DNA of 64,000 nucleotides, taken from the NCBI GenBank assembly GCA_049459795.1, contig JBMUDS010000001.1, positions 1-64,000 of the forward strand. The letters run 5' to 3'. Each line of letters begins with the position of its first letter. Position 1 is the stretch's first letter. Positions 7,949 to 15,564 of the stretch are shown here, in pieces. The notes beneath the pieces are model-generated. The model was not told the origin of the DNA. It was given only the letters and a program-made list of their open reading frames with translations, and did not search any database. Both the position numbers and the translations under genes were made by a program. This stretch comes from SYAN01 sp049459795. Lineage in GTDB: Bacteria > Actinomycetota > Actinomycetes > Nanopelagicales > Nanopelagicaceae.

Positions 7949-9186
7949 AGCTCGGCACCATCCATGATGTGTCGGTTCCCGCGATCGAAAGTCAGATAAT
8001 TCCAGGTCCAGTCCGCCATGGTTCCTACTTTGTTTCGACCACCGAGGAGATAGAAGAGATGGAGCCATAGCCATGCGAACCAAGCGAGGGCGCCTGCGAT
8101 TCGAAGACTCTTCGCTTCGACCACAGCCTTGTGACGGCCGATCGTCGCCATCGATCCTTTGTCACGGTAGGAGAAAGCCTTCAAAGTTTTTGAGAAGAGT
8201 TGATTCGCGAGGAATCGTGCTTGTTGCATCGCAACAGGTGCGACCATCGGTAGGTTCCTGCCATCACTTCCTTTTACGCCAGCTACATCACCGATCGCCC
8301 AGATATTCGAAAATCCATCGACTTGGAGCGTCGGTAGGGTCTTCACACGTCCTGACTCGACCGGAAGCCTTAGTTTCTCGATCGTGCTCTCTCCACGGAC
8401 CCCAGCAGCCCAGATCGTGACGCGAGCGGGAATCGAGTTCGAATCGGATAACAAGATCTCATCTGACTTCACTCGCGCAACTTTCGTTTGAAGCAGGACT
8501 TTGACGCCAAGTCGCTCGAGATCAGACTTCGTTCGCGCAGAGAGCCGTGGATGGAAAGAAGGTAAGAGGCGATCGCCAGCTTCGATCAACGAGATATTGA
8601 TCCTACTCGCGGCACTCTCATGATCACGCTTAAGGGGACCACGGGCCAATTCTGCGATCGCACCGGCCATTTCGACGCCGGTCGGGCCGCCGCCCACGAT
8701 CACGATCTCGAGTGTTGAGCCGTCGTCGACCCGGCAGAGATCCTCGAAATGGCGCATCACTTCGCCACGGATACGAAGCGCCTCATGAACTGACTTCATG
8801 CCGAGTGCATGCTCCATCACTCCTGGGATGCCGAAGTCTGTCGTCTCTGAACCTAATGCGACGACGAGATGGTCGTATTCGATCAATTCTGAGCTATCTA
8901 ATTTCACAGTTCCACGTTTCGTATCGATCGCAATCGGCGATCCCATTCGAAACTCCACACCGAGTCCACGTAAAGCACCACGAATCGGATGTGCGATATG
9001 GTCAGCAGCAAGACCTGCGCTCGCTACCTGATAGAGGAGTGGAAGGAAGGTTTGGTAATTGTGACGATCGATGACGGTGACTCGAGCTCTACTGCTTAAC
9101 TTCCGCGCCAATGTAAGGCCACCGAAACCAGCGCCAAGGATGACGACTTTAGGGCTCGCTTGCTGATTTCGACTATCGGAGTTCAC
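7945..9186 (-). CDS. ndh: Type II NADH dehydrogenase (NDH-2)
   Basis: A 413-residue single-subunit NADH:quinone oxidoreductase that passes electrons from NADH to the quinone pool without proton pumping. GAGFGG (residues 18-23) binds FAD. A second Rossmann motif, GGGPTGVEMAG, near residue 165 binds NADH. IWAIGDVAG is the conserved FAD segment. The C-terminal part (about 365-410: ALAWFAWLWLHLFYLLGGRNK) is the membrane-binding region typical of NDH-2. The GTG start is supported by TAGACT 6 bases upstream. It forms an operon with the alpha/beta hydrolase. Confidence 0.9.
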   Translation of the reverse strand: MNSDSRNQQASPKVVILGAGFGGLTLARKLSSRARVTVIDRHNYQTFLPLLYQVASAGLAADHIAHPIRGALRGLGVEFRMGSPIAIDTKRGTVKLDSSELIEYDHLVVALGSETTDFGIPGVMEHALGMKSVHEALRIRGEVMRHFEDLCRVDDGSTLEIVIVGGGPTGVEMAGAIAELARGPLKRDHESAASRINISLIEAGDRLLPSFHPRLSARTKSDLERLGVKVLLQTKVARVKSDEILLSDSNSIPARVTIWAAGVRGESTIEKLRLPVESGRVKTLPTLQVDGFSNIWAIGDVAGVKGSDGRNLPMVAPVAMQQARFLANQLFSKTLKAFSYRDKGSMATIGRHKAVVEAKSLRIAGALAWFAWLWLHLFYLLGGRNKVGTMADWTWNYLTFDRGNRHIMDGAEL

Positions 9187-9192
9187 TGCCTG

Positions 9193-9202
9193 AGTCTACT
9201 GT
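9193..9202. promoter_or_regulatory. Overlapping divergent -10 boxes between ndh and SDR genes
   Basis: The ten bases AGTCTACTGT contain both -10 boxes: TAGACT on the minus strand (6 bases before the ndh GTG) and TACTGT on the plus strand (7 bases before the SDR ATG). The two boxes share the central TA, so RNA polymerase cannot open both promoters at once. Confidence 0.6.
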
Positions 9203-9209
9203 TATCAGT

Positions 9210-10697
9210 ATGACAACTGCGCGACGTGTGCTCGTCACTGGAGCATCAGGGTATGTCGGCGGACGTCTTGTTAGAGCTTTGCTCGCTGACGGACTGAAAG
9301 TGCGCGTGATGGTCCGCAATGCTCAGAAGATCAAGGATCTTCCATGGAGTGATCAAGTCGAGGTCTTCCAAGGTAATGCGATGAACCTTGATGAAGTTCG
9401 TGATGCTTTGCAGGGAGTCCACACTGCTTTCTATCTTCTGCATTCGATCGGTGTAGGACCTGATTACGACGCGATCGAGGAAGAGATGGCCAAGACTTTC
9501 TCATCGGCTGCTACAGCCGCGAATATCAAGCAGATCGTGTATCTCGGCGGCATCGCAAATGACAAGAAGATGAGCAAGCACCTTTCTTCACGGGCCCATA
9601 CCGGAGAAGTGCTCGCATTAGGTTCAACTCCTGTTATGGAGCTTCGAGCAGGCATCATCATCGGATCGGGCTCGGCATCGTTCGAGATGCTCCGTCATCT
9701 CACTCATCGACTCCCGATCATGACGACGCCGAAGTGGGTATCGAATCTCACCCACCCGATAGCGATTAGAGATGTCCTTTGGTATTTGACCCATGCTGCT
9801 CGATTGAAGGAACCAGTCTCTGGGATCTTCGATATCGGCGGTGCTGAGGTCCTCTCGTATGCCCAGATGATGCAGAAGTTCGCGAAGTTGTCTGGCTTAC
9901 GAAAGCGCATCATCATCCGTGTCCCGGTCCTCTCGCCACGGCTTTCGAGTCTTTGGATTGGATTAGTCACTCCGGTGCCGACCTCACTTGCGAGACCGCT
10001 TGTCGGTTCGTTGATCAACGAAGTCGTCGCTGATCCAAAGAAGTCGATCGATTCGATCATCCCGAAACCGCCGCAAGGACTGATCGACGTCTCTACCGCG
10101 ATTGAACTTGCTTTGACGCGTACCAATGAGAATCAAGTGGAGACGCGGTGGTCCGATGCGACCTCACCGACAGCGCCATGGCAAAAAGCGCAAGGTGATC
10201 CATCATGGGCAGGCGAGTCGATGTATTACGACCATCGTGAGACGTTAGCCGATGCACCGCTCGAGAAGATTTGGGAGTCGATCGAAGAGATCGGTGGCGA
10301 GCGCGGTTGGTACGGCGCAGACTTCTTGTGGTATCTCCGAGGGCTTCTTGATCGACTTGTCGGTGGCGTTGGACTTCGTCGCGGAAGAAGGGATCCAAAG
10401 ACACTCCGCGTTGGTGAGAGCCTTGATTTCTGGCGTGTAGAGGCGATCGAGAAGATCGGGGATGAACGTCGATTGAGACTCTATGCCGAGATGATCCTTC
10501 CAGGTAAAGCGTGGTTGGAGTTTCGGGTCAAGCGAGTCGGAGAGAAGACCGAGATCATCCAAGAGGCCTCCTTCGCACCACGTGGTCTTGGCGGTCAGCT
10601 CTATTGGTATCTGATCCTCCCTTTCCATGCTTTCGTCTTCCCGACCATGCTTCGAAACATCGTCCGAAGCGGTAGGCGGAAGGTGCTCTTCGGATAG
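9210..10697 (+). CDS. NAD(P)-binding SDR protein fused to DUF2867
   Basis: A 495-residue fusion. Residues 1-300 are an atypical extended SDR / NAD(P)H-binding domain, with TGASGYVGGRL at 10-20 and an AFYLLHS segment near residue 75. Residues 320-495 match DUF2867, with GWYGADFLWYLRGLLDRLVGG and a basic tail. Two-domain proteins of this kind are common in actinobacteria and have no assigned reaction; a sugar- or lipid-modifying epimerase/reductase is possible. It is transcribed on its own, divergent from ndh, from a leaderless promoter. Confidence 0.8.
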   Translation: MTTARRVLVTGASGYVGGRLVRALLADGLKVRVMVRNAQKIKDLPWSDQVEVFQGNAMNLDEVRDALQGVHTAFYLLHSIGVGPDYDAIEEEMAKTFSSAATAANIKQIVYLGGIANDKKMSKHLSSRAHTGEVLALGSTPVMELRAGIIIGSGSASFEMLRHLTHRLPIMTTPKWVSNLTHPIAIRDVLWYLTHAARLKEPVSGIFDIGGAEVLSYAQMMQKFAKLSGLRKRIIIRVPVLSPRLSSLWIGLVTPVPTSLARPLVGSLINEVVADPKKSIDSIIPKPPQGLIDVSTAIELALTRTNENQVETRWSDATSPTAPWQKAQGDPSWAGESMYYDHRETLADAPLEKIWESIEEIGGERGWYGADFLWYLRGLLDRLVGGVGLRRGRRDPKTLRVGESLDFWRVEAIEKIGDERRLRLYAEMILPGKAWLEFRVKRVGEKTEIIQEASFAPRGLGGQLYWYLILPFHAFVFPTMLRNIVRSGRRKVLFG

Positions 10698-10748
10698 CGG
10701 CTCGAGTTACGGGCTAAGCTGGCGGTACCGATATAGGGTTTGGTCACT

Positions 10749-11021
10749 ATGGCTGAACCGGCAGTGAACCTAGGCGAAGAGGGCAACCGCTTGAGCGAGT
10801 TAGAGCAGCAGATCCTCGAGTTCGAACGTCAATGGTGGCAATACGCCGGTGCCAAAGAGAGCTCGATTCGAGAGCTCTTCTCCATCTCGCCATCGCGTTA
10901 TTACGAGATCCTCAATCACCTGATCGATCGGGAGGAGGCGCTCGCCGCCGCCCCGATGTTGGTCAAGCGCCTTCGCCGGATGCGTGAAGCCCGGCTCGCT
11001 GAGCGCCACTCCGGTCGCTAA
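10749..11021 (+). CDS. DUF3263 protein
   Basis: A 90-residue cytoplasmic protein containing the actinobacterial DUF3263 domain (LEQQILEFERQWWQYAGAKE...LFSISPSRYYEILNHLID). The pattern resembles a small helix-turn-helix protein and it is often annotated as such, but no targets are known. The ATG is preferred over an upstream in-frame TTG at 10740 because a TATAGGGT -10 region ends 9 bases before it. It lies just upstream of groEL on the same strand but is separated from it by the CIRCE promoter. Confidence 0.75.
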   Translation: MAEPAVNLGEEGNRLSELEQQILEFERQWWQYAGAKESSIRELFSISPSRYYEILNHLIDREEALAAAPMLVKRLRRMREARLAERHSGR

Positions 11022-11052
11022 GCCCTCTTCATCTTCCGATACCCCTCCCGAT

Positions 11053-11081
11053 TTGAGCTTCGGGAATACGCCCCCTAGGGT
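11053..11081 (+). promoter_or_regulatory. groEL promoter (TTGAGC-17-TAGGGT)
   Basis: A -35 box TTGAGC (11053-11058) and a -10 box TAGGGT (11076-11081) are separated by exactly 17 bases. The CIRCE operator begins 5 bases downstream, where it would cover the transcription start. Confidence 0.6.
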
Positions 11082-11086
11082 TCGCG

Positions 11087-11113
11087 TTAGCACTCGTCGG
11101 GTGGGAGTGATAA
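11087..11113. promoter_or_regulatory. CIRCE operator (HrcA site)
   Basis: TTAGCACTC-N9-GAGTGATAA matches the CIRCE consensus (TTAGCACTC-N9-GAGTGCTAA) at 17 of 18 arm positions. It lies between the promoter and groEL, so HrcA repression relieved by heat shock is the expected control. hrcA itself is not in the window. Confidence 0.92.
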
Positions 11114-11186
11114 GCCACCCGGACCCCTTCGGTTTAACCCTGAAACGTTCGAATGAGTTGGATTAATAAAGAGGAGTGGCACGACT

Positions 11187-12809
11187 ATGGCAAAGATGAT
11201 TGCCTTCAATGAAGAAGCCCGCCGTGGACTTGAGCGTGGCATGAACACTTTGGCCGATGCGGTGAAGGTGACCCTCGGACCACGTGGCCGCAATGTGGTC
11301 TTGGAGAAGAAGTGGGGAGCACCGACCATCACGAACGATGGCGTCTCCATCGCCAAGGAGATCGAACTCGATGACCCATGGGAGAAGATCGGCGCAGAAC
11401 TCGTCAAAGAGGTAGCGAAGAAGACCGATGATGTCGCAGGTGATGGAACGACTACAGCGACCGTCCTTGCGCAAGCGCTCGTTCGCGAAGGACTTCGTAA
11501 CGTGGCGGCTGGCTCGAACCCGATGGCACTCAAGCGTGGAATCGAGAAGGCTGTCGAAGCGATCTCAGCAGAACTCTCTGCGATGGCAAAGAATGTAGAG
11601 ACCAAGGAGCAGATCGCAGCGACTGCATCGATCTCAGCAGCGGATGCGACGATCGGCGAGATGATCGCTCAGGCGATGGACAAGGTCGGTAAGGAAGGTG
11701 TCATCACAGTCGAAGAGAGCAACACCTTCGGACTCGAACTCGAAATGACCGAAGGTATGCGTTTCGATAAGGGTTACATCTCACCGTATTTCGTCACAGA
11801 TACCGATCGCATGGAAGCAGTCCTTGAGGATGCATACGTCTTGATCGCGAATTCGAAGATCTCGAACATCAAGGATCTCGTACCGATCCTTGAGAAGGTA
11901 ATGCAAGCAGGTAAGCCACTTGCGATCATCGCGGAAGATGTCGAAGGTGAGGCTCTTGCGACTCTCGTCGTCAATAAGATCCGCGGAACCTTCCGATCCG
12001 CAGCAGTGAAGGCACCAGGATTCGGTGACCGACGTAAGGCGATGTTGCAAGATATTGCGATCCTCACTGGTGGAACTGTCGTCTCCGAGGAAGTCGGCTT
12101 GAAGCTCGACAGCATCTCAATCGACCTCCTAGGTCGCGCTCGCAAAGTCGTCATTACCAAGGATGAGACAACTATCGTCGAAGGCGCTGGTGATGAGGAC
12201 CAGATCAAGGGACGCATCAATCAGATCCGTACTGAGATGGAGAACTCCGATTCAGATTACGATCGCGAGAAGCTACAAGAGCGCCTTGCGAAGCTTGCTG
12301 GTGGCGTTGCCGTCATCAAGGCCGGCGCCGCAACCGAAGTCGAATTGAAGGAGCGTAAGCACCGCATTGAAGATGCTGTCCGTAATGCGAAGGCTGCTGT
12401 CGAAGAGGGAATCGTCTCTGGCGGTGGCGTTGCACTTCTCCAGGCTTCGAAGAAGGCATTCGAGAAGTTGAGCCTTACAGGTGATGAAGCGACAGGTGCG
12501 AAGATCGTTGAATTCGCAGTCGAAGCACCACTCAAGCAGATCGCAGTCAATGCAGGTCTCGAAGGTGGAGTCATCGTCGAGAAGGTACGTCACCTCGAGC
12601 CAGGTTTCGGTCTCGATGCTGCGACAGGTGAGTACGTCGACATGATCAAGTCCGGCATCATCGATCCAGCGAAGGTGACACGTTCTGCACTGCAGAACGC
12701 TGCCTCCATCGCTGCGCTCTTCCTCACGACTGAGGCAGTGATCGCTGACAAGCCTGAGCCGAAGCCTGCAGTTCCTGCCGGCGCTGGTGCGGGAGACATG
12801 GACTTCTAG
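11187..12809 (+). CDS. groEL: 60 kDa chaperonin GroEL
   Basis: A 540-residue ATP-driven chaperonin. Visible family hallmarks are VTLGPRGRNVVLEKKWGAP (ADP-binding region near residue 30), the DGTTTATVLAQALVREG segment (about 85-102), and GIVSGGGVALL near residue 410. The C-terminus ends in GAGAGDMDF, a short Gly/Met tail of the GroEL2 type rather than the His-rich tail of actinobacterial GroEL1. No groES lies next to it, as is common for a second, unlinked actinobacterial groEL. Control is by CIRCE. A long leader with a GAGGAG Shine-Dalgarno sets it apart from the leaderless genes nearby. Confidence 0.97.
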   Translation: MAKMIAFNEEARRGLERGMNTLADAVKVTLGPRGRNVVLEKKWGAPTITNDGVSIAKEIELDDPWEKIGAELVKEVAKKTDDVAGDGTTTATVLAQALVREGLRNVAAGSNPMALKRGIEKAVEAISAELSAMAKNVETKEQIAATASISAADATIGEMIAQAMDKVGKEGVITVEESNTFGLELEMTEGMRFDKGYISPYFVTDTDRMEAVLEDAYVLIANSKISNIKDLVPILEKVMQAGKPLAIIAEDVEGEALATLVVNKIRGTFRSAAVKAPGFGDRRKAMLQDIAILTGGTVVSEEVGLKLDSISIDLLGRARKVVITKDETTIVEGAGDEDQIKGRINQIRTEMENSDSDYDREKLQERLAKLAGGVAVIKAGAATEVELKERKHRIEDAVRNAKAAVEEGIVSGGGVALLQASKKAFEKLSLTGDEATGAKIVEFAVEAPLKQIAVNAGLEGGVIVEKVRHLEPGFGLDAATGEYVDMIKSGIIDPAKVTRSALQNAASIAALFLTTEAVIADKPEPKPAVPAGAGAGDMDF

Positions 12810-12825
12810 TTCGTTAAATCGAGTT

Positions 12826-12863
12826 AAGAGAAGGCCCCTGAGGATTCTCAGGGGCCTTCTCTT
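12826..12863 (+). terminator. groEL terminator
   Basis: A perfect 16-bp stem (12826-12841 and 12848-12863) with a 6-base loop GGATTC, immediately after the groEL stop. The 3' arm ends in CTTCTCTT, giving the pyrimidine-rich tail. Confidence 0.85.
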
Positions 12864-12867
12864 TATC

Positions 12868-12905
12868 TATTGCTTACATATTGCTTATCTATTGCTAAAT
12901 ATTGC
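12868..12905. repeat. Four TATTGC direct repeats, 10-11 bp period
   Basis: TATTGC occurs at 12868, 12879, 12890 and 12900, that is, at 11, 11 and 10 base intervals, about one helical turn each. The first three copies extend to TATTGCT. The array ends 3 bases before the -10 box TATGAT of the DUF3027 gene and therefore covers the -35 region and the bases upstream. All four sites would face the same side of the helix, as expected for cooperative binding of a transcription factor. Confidence 0.6.
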
Positions 12906-12908
12906 AAC

Positions 12909-12914
12909 TATGAT
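12909..12914 (+). promoter_or_regulatory. -10 box TATGAT, leaderless DUF3027 start
   Basis: TATGAT ends 6 bases before the ATG at 12921, with no Shine-Dalgarno between. The -35 position falls inside the TATTGC repeat array. Confidence 0.6.
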
Positions 12915-12920
12915 TACGAC

Positions 12921-13592
12921 ATGACGACAGATGCATTTGGCGCAACAGAGTTAGCTCTTAGCGCTGCTCGCGCTGATGCCGGAGATCCCAGTCGCGTCGG
13001 CGCATTGATCGCGATTGAGAGCGAGCAAGGAGAGATAGCCACATATCTCTTCGAGAGCCTTCTTCCTGGTTATCGTGGCTGGCGATGGGCCGTCACCGTG
13101 ACGAAAGTCGATGGCGATGAAGCCACGGTCTGCGATGTCGTCCTCTTGCCTGGACCTGATTCCCTCCTTGCACCGAAGTGGATTCCTTATGGCGAGCGAT
13201 TGCAAAAAGGTGACCTTGGAGTGGGCGATATCGTTCCCACTGAACGTGATGATGCGCGACTTACTCCCGGTTATTCAGTACTTCCAGAGGATGAGGATCT
13301 CGACATACTCACTCCAGATTTGATCTGGGAGATGGGGATCGGTCGTGCACGCGTACTCTCCATCGAAGGTCGCGACCAAGCAAGCAAACGGTGGTATGAG
13401 GGTGAGAATGGTCCTAACGCTGAGATCGCGAAAGCAGCCCCACTCCCTTGTCATTCATGCGGTTTCTTCGTCCCGATCGCGGGCTCGCTCCGTCGCGCCT
13501 TCGGGGTCTGTGCAAATGCGATCTCGCCTCAGGATGGGCGAGTTGTCTCGGTCGATCACGGCTGCGGTGCACACTCAGAGGTATTGGTCTAA
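12921..13592 (+). CDS. DUF3027 protein
   Basis: A 223-residue cytoplasmic protein of the actinobacterial DUF3027 family, function unknown. The N-terminal part has the family pattern ALSAARADAGDPSRVG, and the middle has YRGWRWAVTVTK...VVLLPGPDSLLAPKWIPYGER. The C-terminal part holds Cys residues (CHSCGFFVPI, then CAN and CGAHSE) that resemble a zinc ribbon. The frame is open upstream to 12870, but the ATG at 12921 is chosen because of the -10 box 6 bases before it. DUF3027 is frequently next to a cold-shock gene in actinobacteria, as here. Confidence 0.85.
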   Translation: MTTDAFGATELALSAARADAGDPSRVGALIAIESEQGEIATYLFESLLPGYRGWRWAVTVTKVDGDEATVCDVVLLPGPDSLLAPKWIPYGERLQKGDLGVGDIVPTERDDARLTPGYSVLPEDEDLDILTPDLIWEMGIGRARVLSIEGRDQASKRWYEGENGPNAEIAKAAPLPCHSCGFFVPIAGSLRRAFGVCANAISPQDGRVVSVDHGCGAHSEVLV

Positions 13593-13603
13593 CCAAAAAG
13601 CGC

Positions 13604-13633
13604 TTACCCGAGATGGCGCTCAAGGGATAAACT
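13604..13633 (+). promoter_or_regulatory. Possible promoter of the cold-shock gene
   Basis: TTACCC (13604-13609) and TAAACT (13628-13633) are 18 bases apart. They would give a leader of about 75 bases, compatible with the long structured leaders of cold-shock mRNAs. The match is modest. Confidence 0.35.
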
Positions 13634-13714
13634 GACCCTCTGCCCGGAACATCCGGCTACTGACCTCAATGTCAGTCGCTTAAGACACCTCACGGACAAG
13701 ATGTGGAGATCGCT

Positions 13715-14101
13715 ATGCCTACAGGTCGCGTCAAATGGTTCAGCCTGGAAAAGGGATTCGGATTCATCTCTTCTGACGAGGGCGAAGATGTATATCTCTC
13801 GGCTTCTGCACTTCCTGAGGGAGTGACCACCGTCAAACCCGGTACCAAGCTGGAGTTCGGTGTCGCTGAAGGTCGTCGTGGACCGCAAGCCCTTTCGGTC
13901 CGTATCGTCGAAGCACCACCTTCAATCTCGTCATCACGAGGGAATACCGAAGACCTTGCGATCTTGATCGAAGAATCGATCAAGATGCTCGATCGCGTCG
14001 GAAACAACCTACGTCATGGCCGCGCGCCGAATGAAGCCGAAGCCGCTCGAGTAGCGAAGGTATTACGAGGGATCGCAGGCCAGATCGAAGGAACGCTCTA
14101 A
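13715..14101 (+). CDS. Cold-shock-domain protein with C-terminal extension
   Basis: A 128-residue protein. Residues 1-65 form a cold-shock domain (GRVKWFSLEKGFGFISSDEGEDVYLSAS, with RNP1-like KGFGFI and RNP2-like VYLS), which binds single-stranded RNA or DNA. Residues 66-128 are a helical extension found in the longer actinobacterial CSD proteins. The ATG at 13715 has a GGAG 6 bases upstream; the in-frame GTG at 13703 is less likely. In RNP2 the usual VFVH is VYLS, so one aromatic and the His contact residue are replaced. The stop overlaps the DUF2530 gene on the other strand. Confidence 0.85.
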   Translation: MPTGRVKWFSLEKGFGFISSDEGEDVYLSASALPEGVTTVKPGTKLEFGVAEGRRGPQALSVRIVEAPPSISSSRGNTEDLAILIEESIKMLDRVGNNLRHGRAPNEAEAARVAKVLRGIAGQIEGTL

Positions 14102-14274
14102 AGTCTTTCGCGTCGTCCGCGACGGATGGTGTAACGAATACCGATCAACCCTAGGGTGATTCCTACGAGACCGGTATAGATCACTTTCGACTCTGCATTG
14201 GTCGCTAGAGCGAAGACAAGGAAGATCGTCCATCCGACGATGCCAAGGATGATGACGATGATCGCTTCACGCAT
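14098..14274 (-). CDS. DUF2530-like small membrane protein, 58 aa
   Basis: This is a short gene found by reading the minus strand between the cold-shock and MFS genes. Translation gives a 58-residue protein starting MREAIIVIILGIVGW, with two hydrophobic helices (about residues 4-24 and 32-48) and a basic C-terminus RRGRRERL. The size, two-helix layout and position beside the cold-shock and MFS genes match the actinobacterial DUF2530 family. The start is supported by TAATAT at 14281-14286, 6 bases upstream. The last 4 bases overlap the convergent cold-shock gene. Confidence 0.75.
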   Translation of the reverse strand: MREAIIVIILGIVGWTIFLVFALATNAESKVIYTGLVGITLGLIGIRYTIRRGRRERL

Positions 14275-14280
14275 TGTCAG

Positions 14281-14310
14281 ATATTAGTTGTTATCGAGAA
14301 GGGATAGGGT
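14281..14310. promoter_or_regulatory. Divergent leaderless promoters of DUF2530 and MFS genes
   Basis: Minus-strand TAATAT (14281-14286) ends 6 bases before the DUF2530 ATG. Plus-strand TAGGGT (14305-14310) ends 6 bases before the MFS GTG. Confidence 0.6.
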
Positions 14311-14316
14311 GCATTC

Positions 14317-15564
14317 GTGGCGACGTTGCGGTCATTTCGACATCGCAACTATCGCATCCTCTATCCCGCGAACGCAGTAAGCAATATCGGTACCTGGGCG
14401 CAACGGGTCGCACAAGATTGGTTGGTCCTTGAACTGACCGGCTCAAGTCTCTATCTCGGAATCGTCACCGGACTCCAATTCGCTCCGGCACTTCTCTTCA
14501 GTATGCAGGGTGGGAAGATGGCCGACCGATTCAACAAGCGCATGGTCTTGATCTACTGCAACGTCGGTGGATTCATCTCATCACTTGCCCTTGGCCTCTT
14601 GATCGTGACGGATCTGATCGCGCTCTGGCATGTCTTCTTCTTCGCATTCACGCTCGGACTCGCATCAGCGCTCGACGCTCCGGTCCGCCAGGCATTCACG
14701 AGCGAGGTCGTCGGGAAGGCGGACTTGCCCAATGCAGTGAGCCTGAATTCAGCGAATTTCAACGCTGCGAGATTGATCGGACCGGGGCTATCGGGTCTGC
14801 TGATCGCAGCCTTCGGCACCGGGCCTTCGTTCCTGCTCAATGCGCTCTCCTTTCTCGGAGTGATCGCAGCCCTCTACGCGATTCGTGAGAACGAGCTCTT
14901 CATCGAAGCGAAACCCAATATCAACTCCAAAGTCCGTGAAGCCATCGCCTATATTCGAGCGCGTCCTGATCTCTATGGCACGATGATCGTGGTCTTCTTC
15001 GCGACCACCTTCGGTTTCAACTTCGCGATCTACAACGCATTGATGACGACCAAAGTCTTTGGTCTTGGTGTCGAGACATTCGGGGCTTTAGGAAGCATCC
15101 TTGCGATCGGTTCACTTACTGGTGCGCTCGTCAGCGCTAAGTTCGAGCGCCGTAGGACACCGAAGCAAGTGATGTTCGGTGTGATGGGGTTTGGTATCGC
15201 TCTGATGTTCGGTTCACAATCACCGAACTTCACCATCTATGCCTTGATACTTCCAGTGACCGGGTTCATAGCGCTCCTGACCATGATCACCGCGAACTCC
15301 TTGATGCAAGTGAGGACCGATCCTGTCATCCGTGGTCGCGTCATGGGTGTCTATCTCACGGTCTTCTTGGGTGGTACACCGATTGGATCGCCGATCCTTG
15401 GCGGACTAGCCGGCTTGATCGGGATCCGTTGGACCATGTTCCTTTGTGGTGGGATCACAGCACTCGCTGGTGCCATCACGTATTACCTTCTTAAAGATCG
15501 GATCGGAAATCCCGACAGTTATGCCATCGATGATGTACTCGAGACTACTTTCGACGAGAAGTGA
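14317..15564 (+). CDS. MFS transporter, EntS-like (MFS_3)
   Basis: A 415-residue major facilitator with twelve predicted helices. The start FRHRNYRILYPANAVSNIGTWAQRVAQDWLVLELTGSS is the standard N-terminus of the enterobactin-exporter-like MFS_3 branch. GGKMADRFNKR near residue 70 is motif A (GxLaDRxgrR) in the loop between helices 2 and 3. It is probably a drug or siderophore-type exporter; the substrate is unknown. The start is GTG, leaderless. Its 3' end overlaps the convergent second MFS gene by 20 bases. Confidence 0.88.
   Translation: MATLRSFRHRNYRILYPANAVSNIGTWAQRVAQDWLVLELTGSSLYLGIVTGLQFAPALLFSMQGGKMADRFNKRMVLIYCNVGGFISSLALGLLIVTDLIALWHVFFFAFTLGLASALDAPVRQAFTSEVVGKADLPNAVSLNSANFNAARLIGPGLSGLLIAAFGTGPSFLLNALSFLGVIAALYAIRENELFIEAKPNINSKVREAIAYIRARPDLYGTMIVVFFATTFGFNFAIYNALMTTKVFGLGVETFGALGSILAIGSLTGALVSAKFERRRTPKQVMFGVMGFGIALMFGSQSPNFTIYALILPVTGFIALLTMITANSLMQVRTDPVIRGRVMGVYLTVFLGGTPIGSPILGGLAGLIGIRWTMFLCGGITALAGAITYYLLKDRIGNPDSYAIDDVLETTFDEK

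Noticed and set aside
11187..12809. A groES partner for groEL
   Set aside because: The bases upstream encode DUF3263 and CIRCE, and those downstream a terminator and DUF3027. No 10 kDa chaperonin is present in the window.
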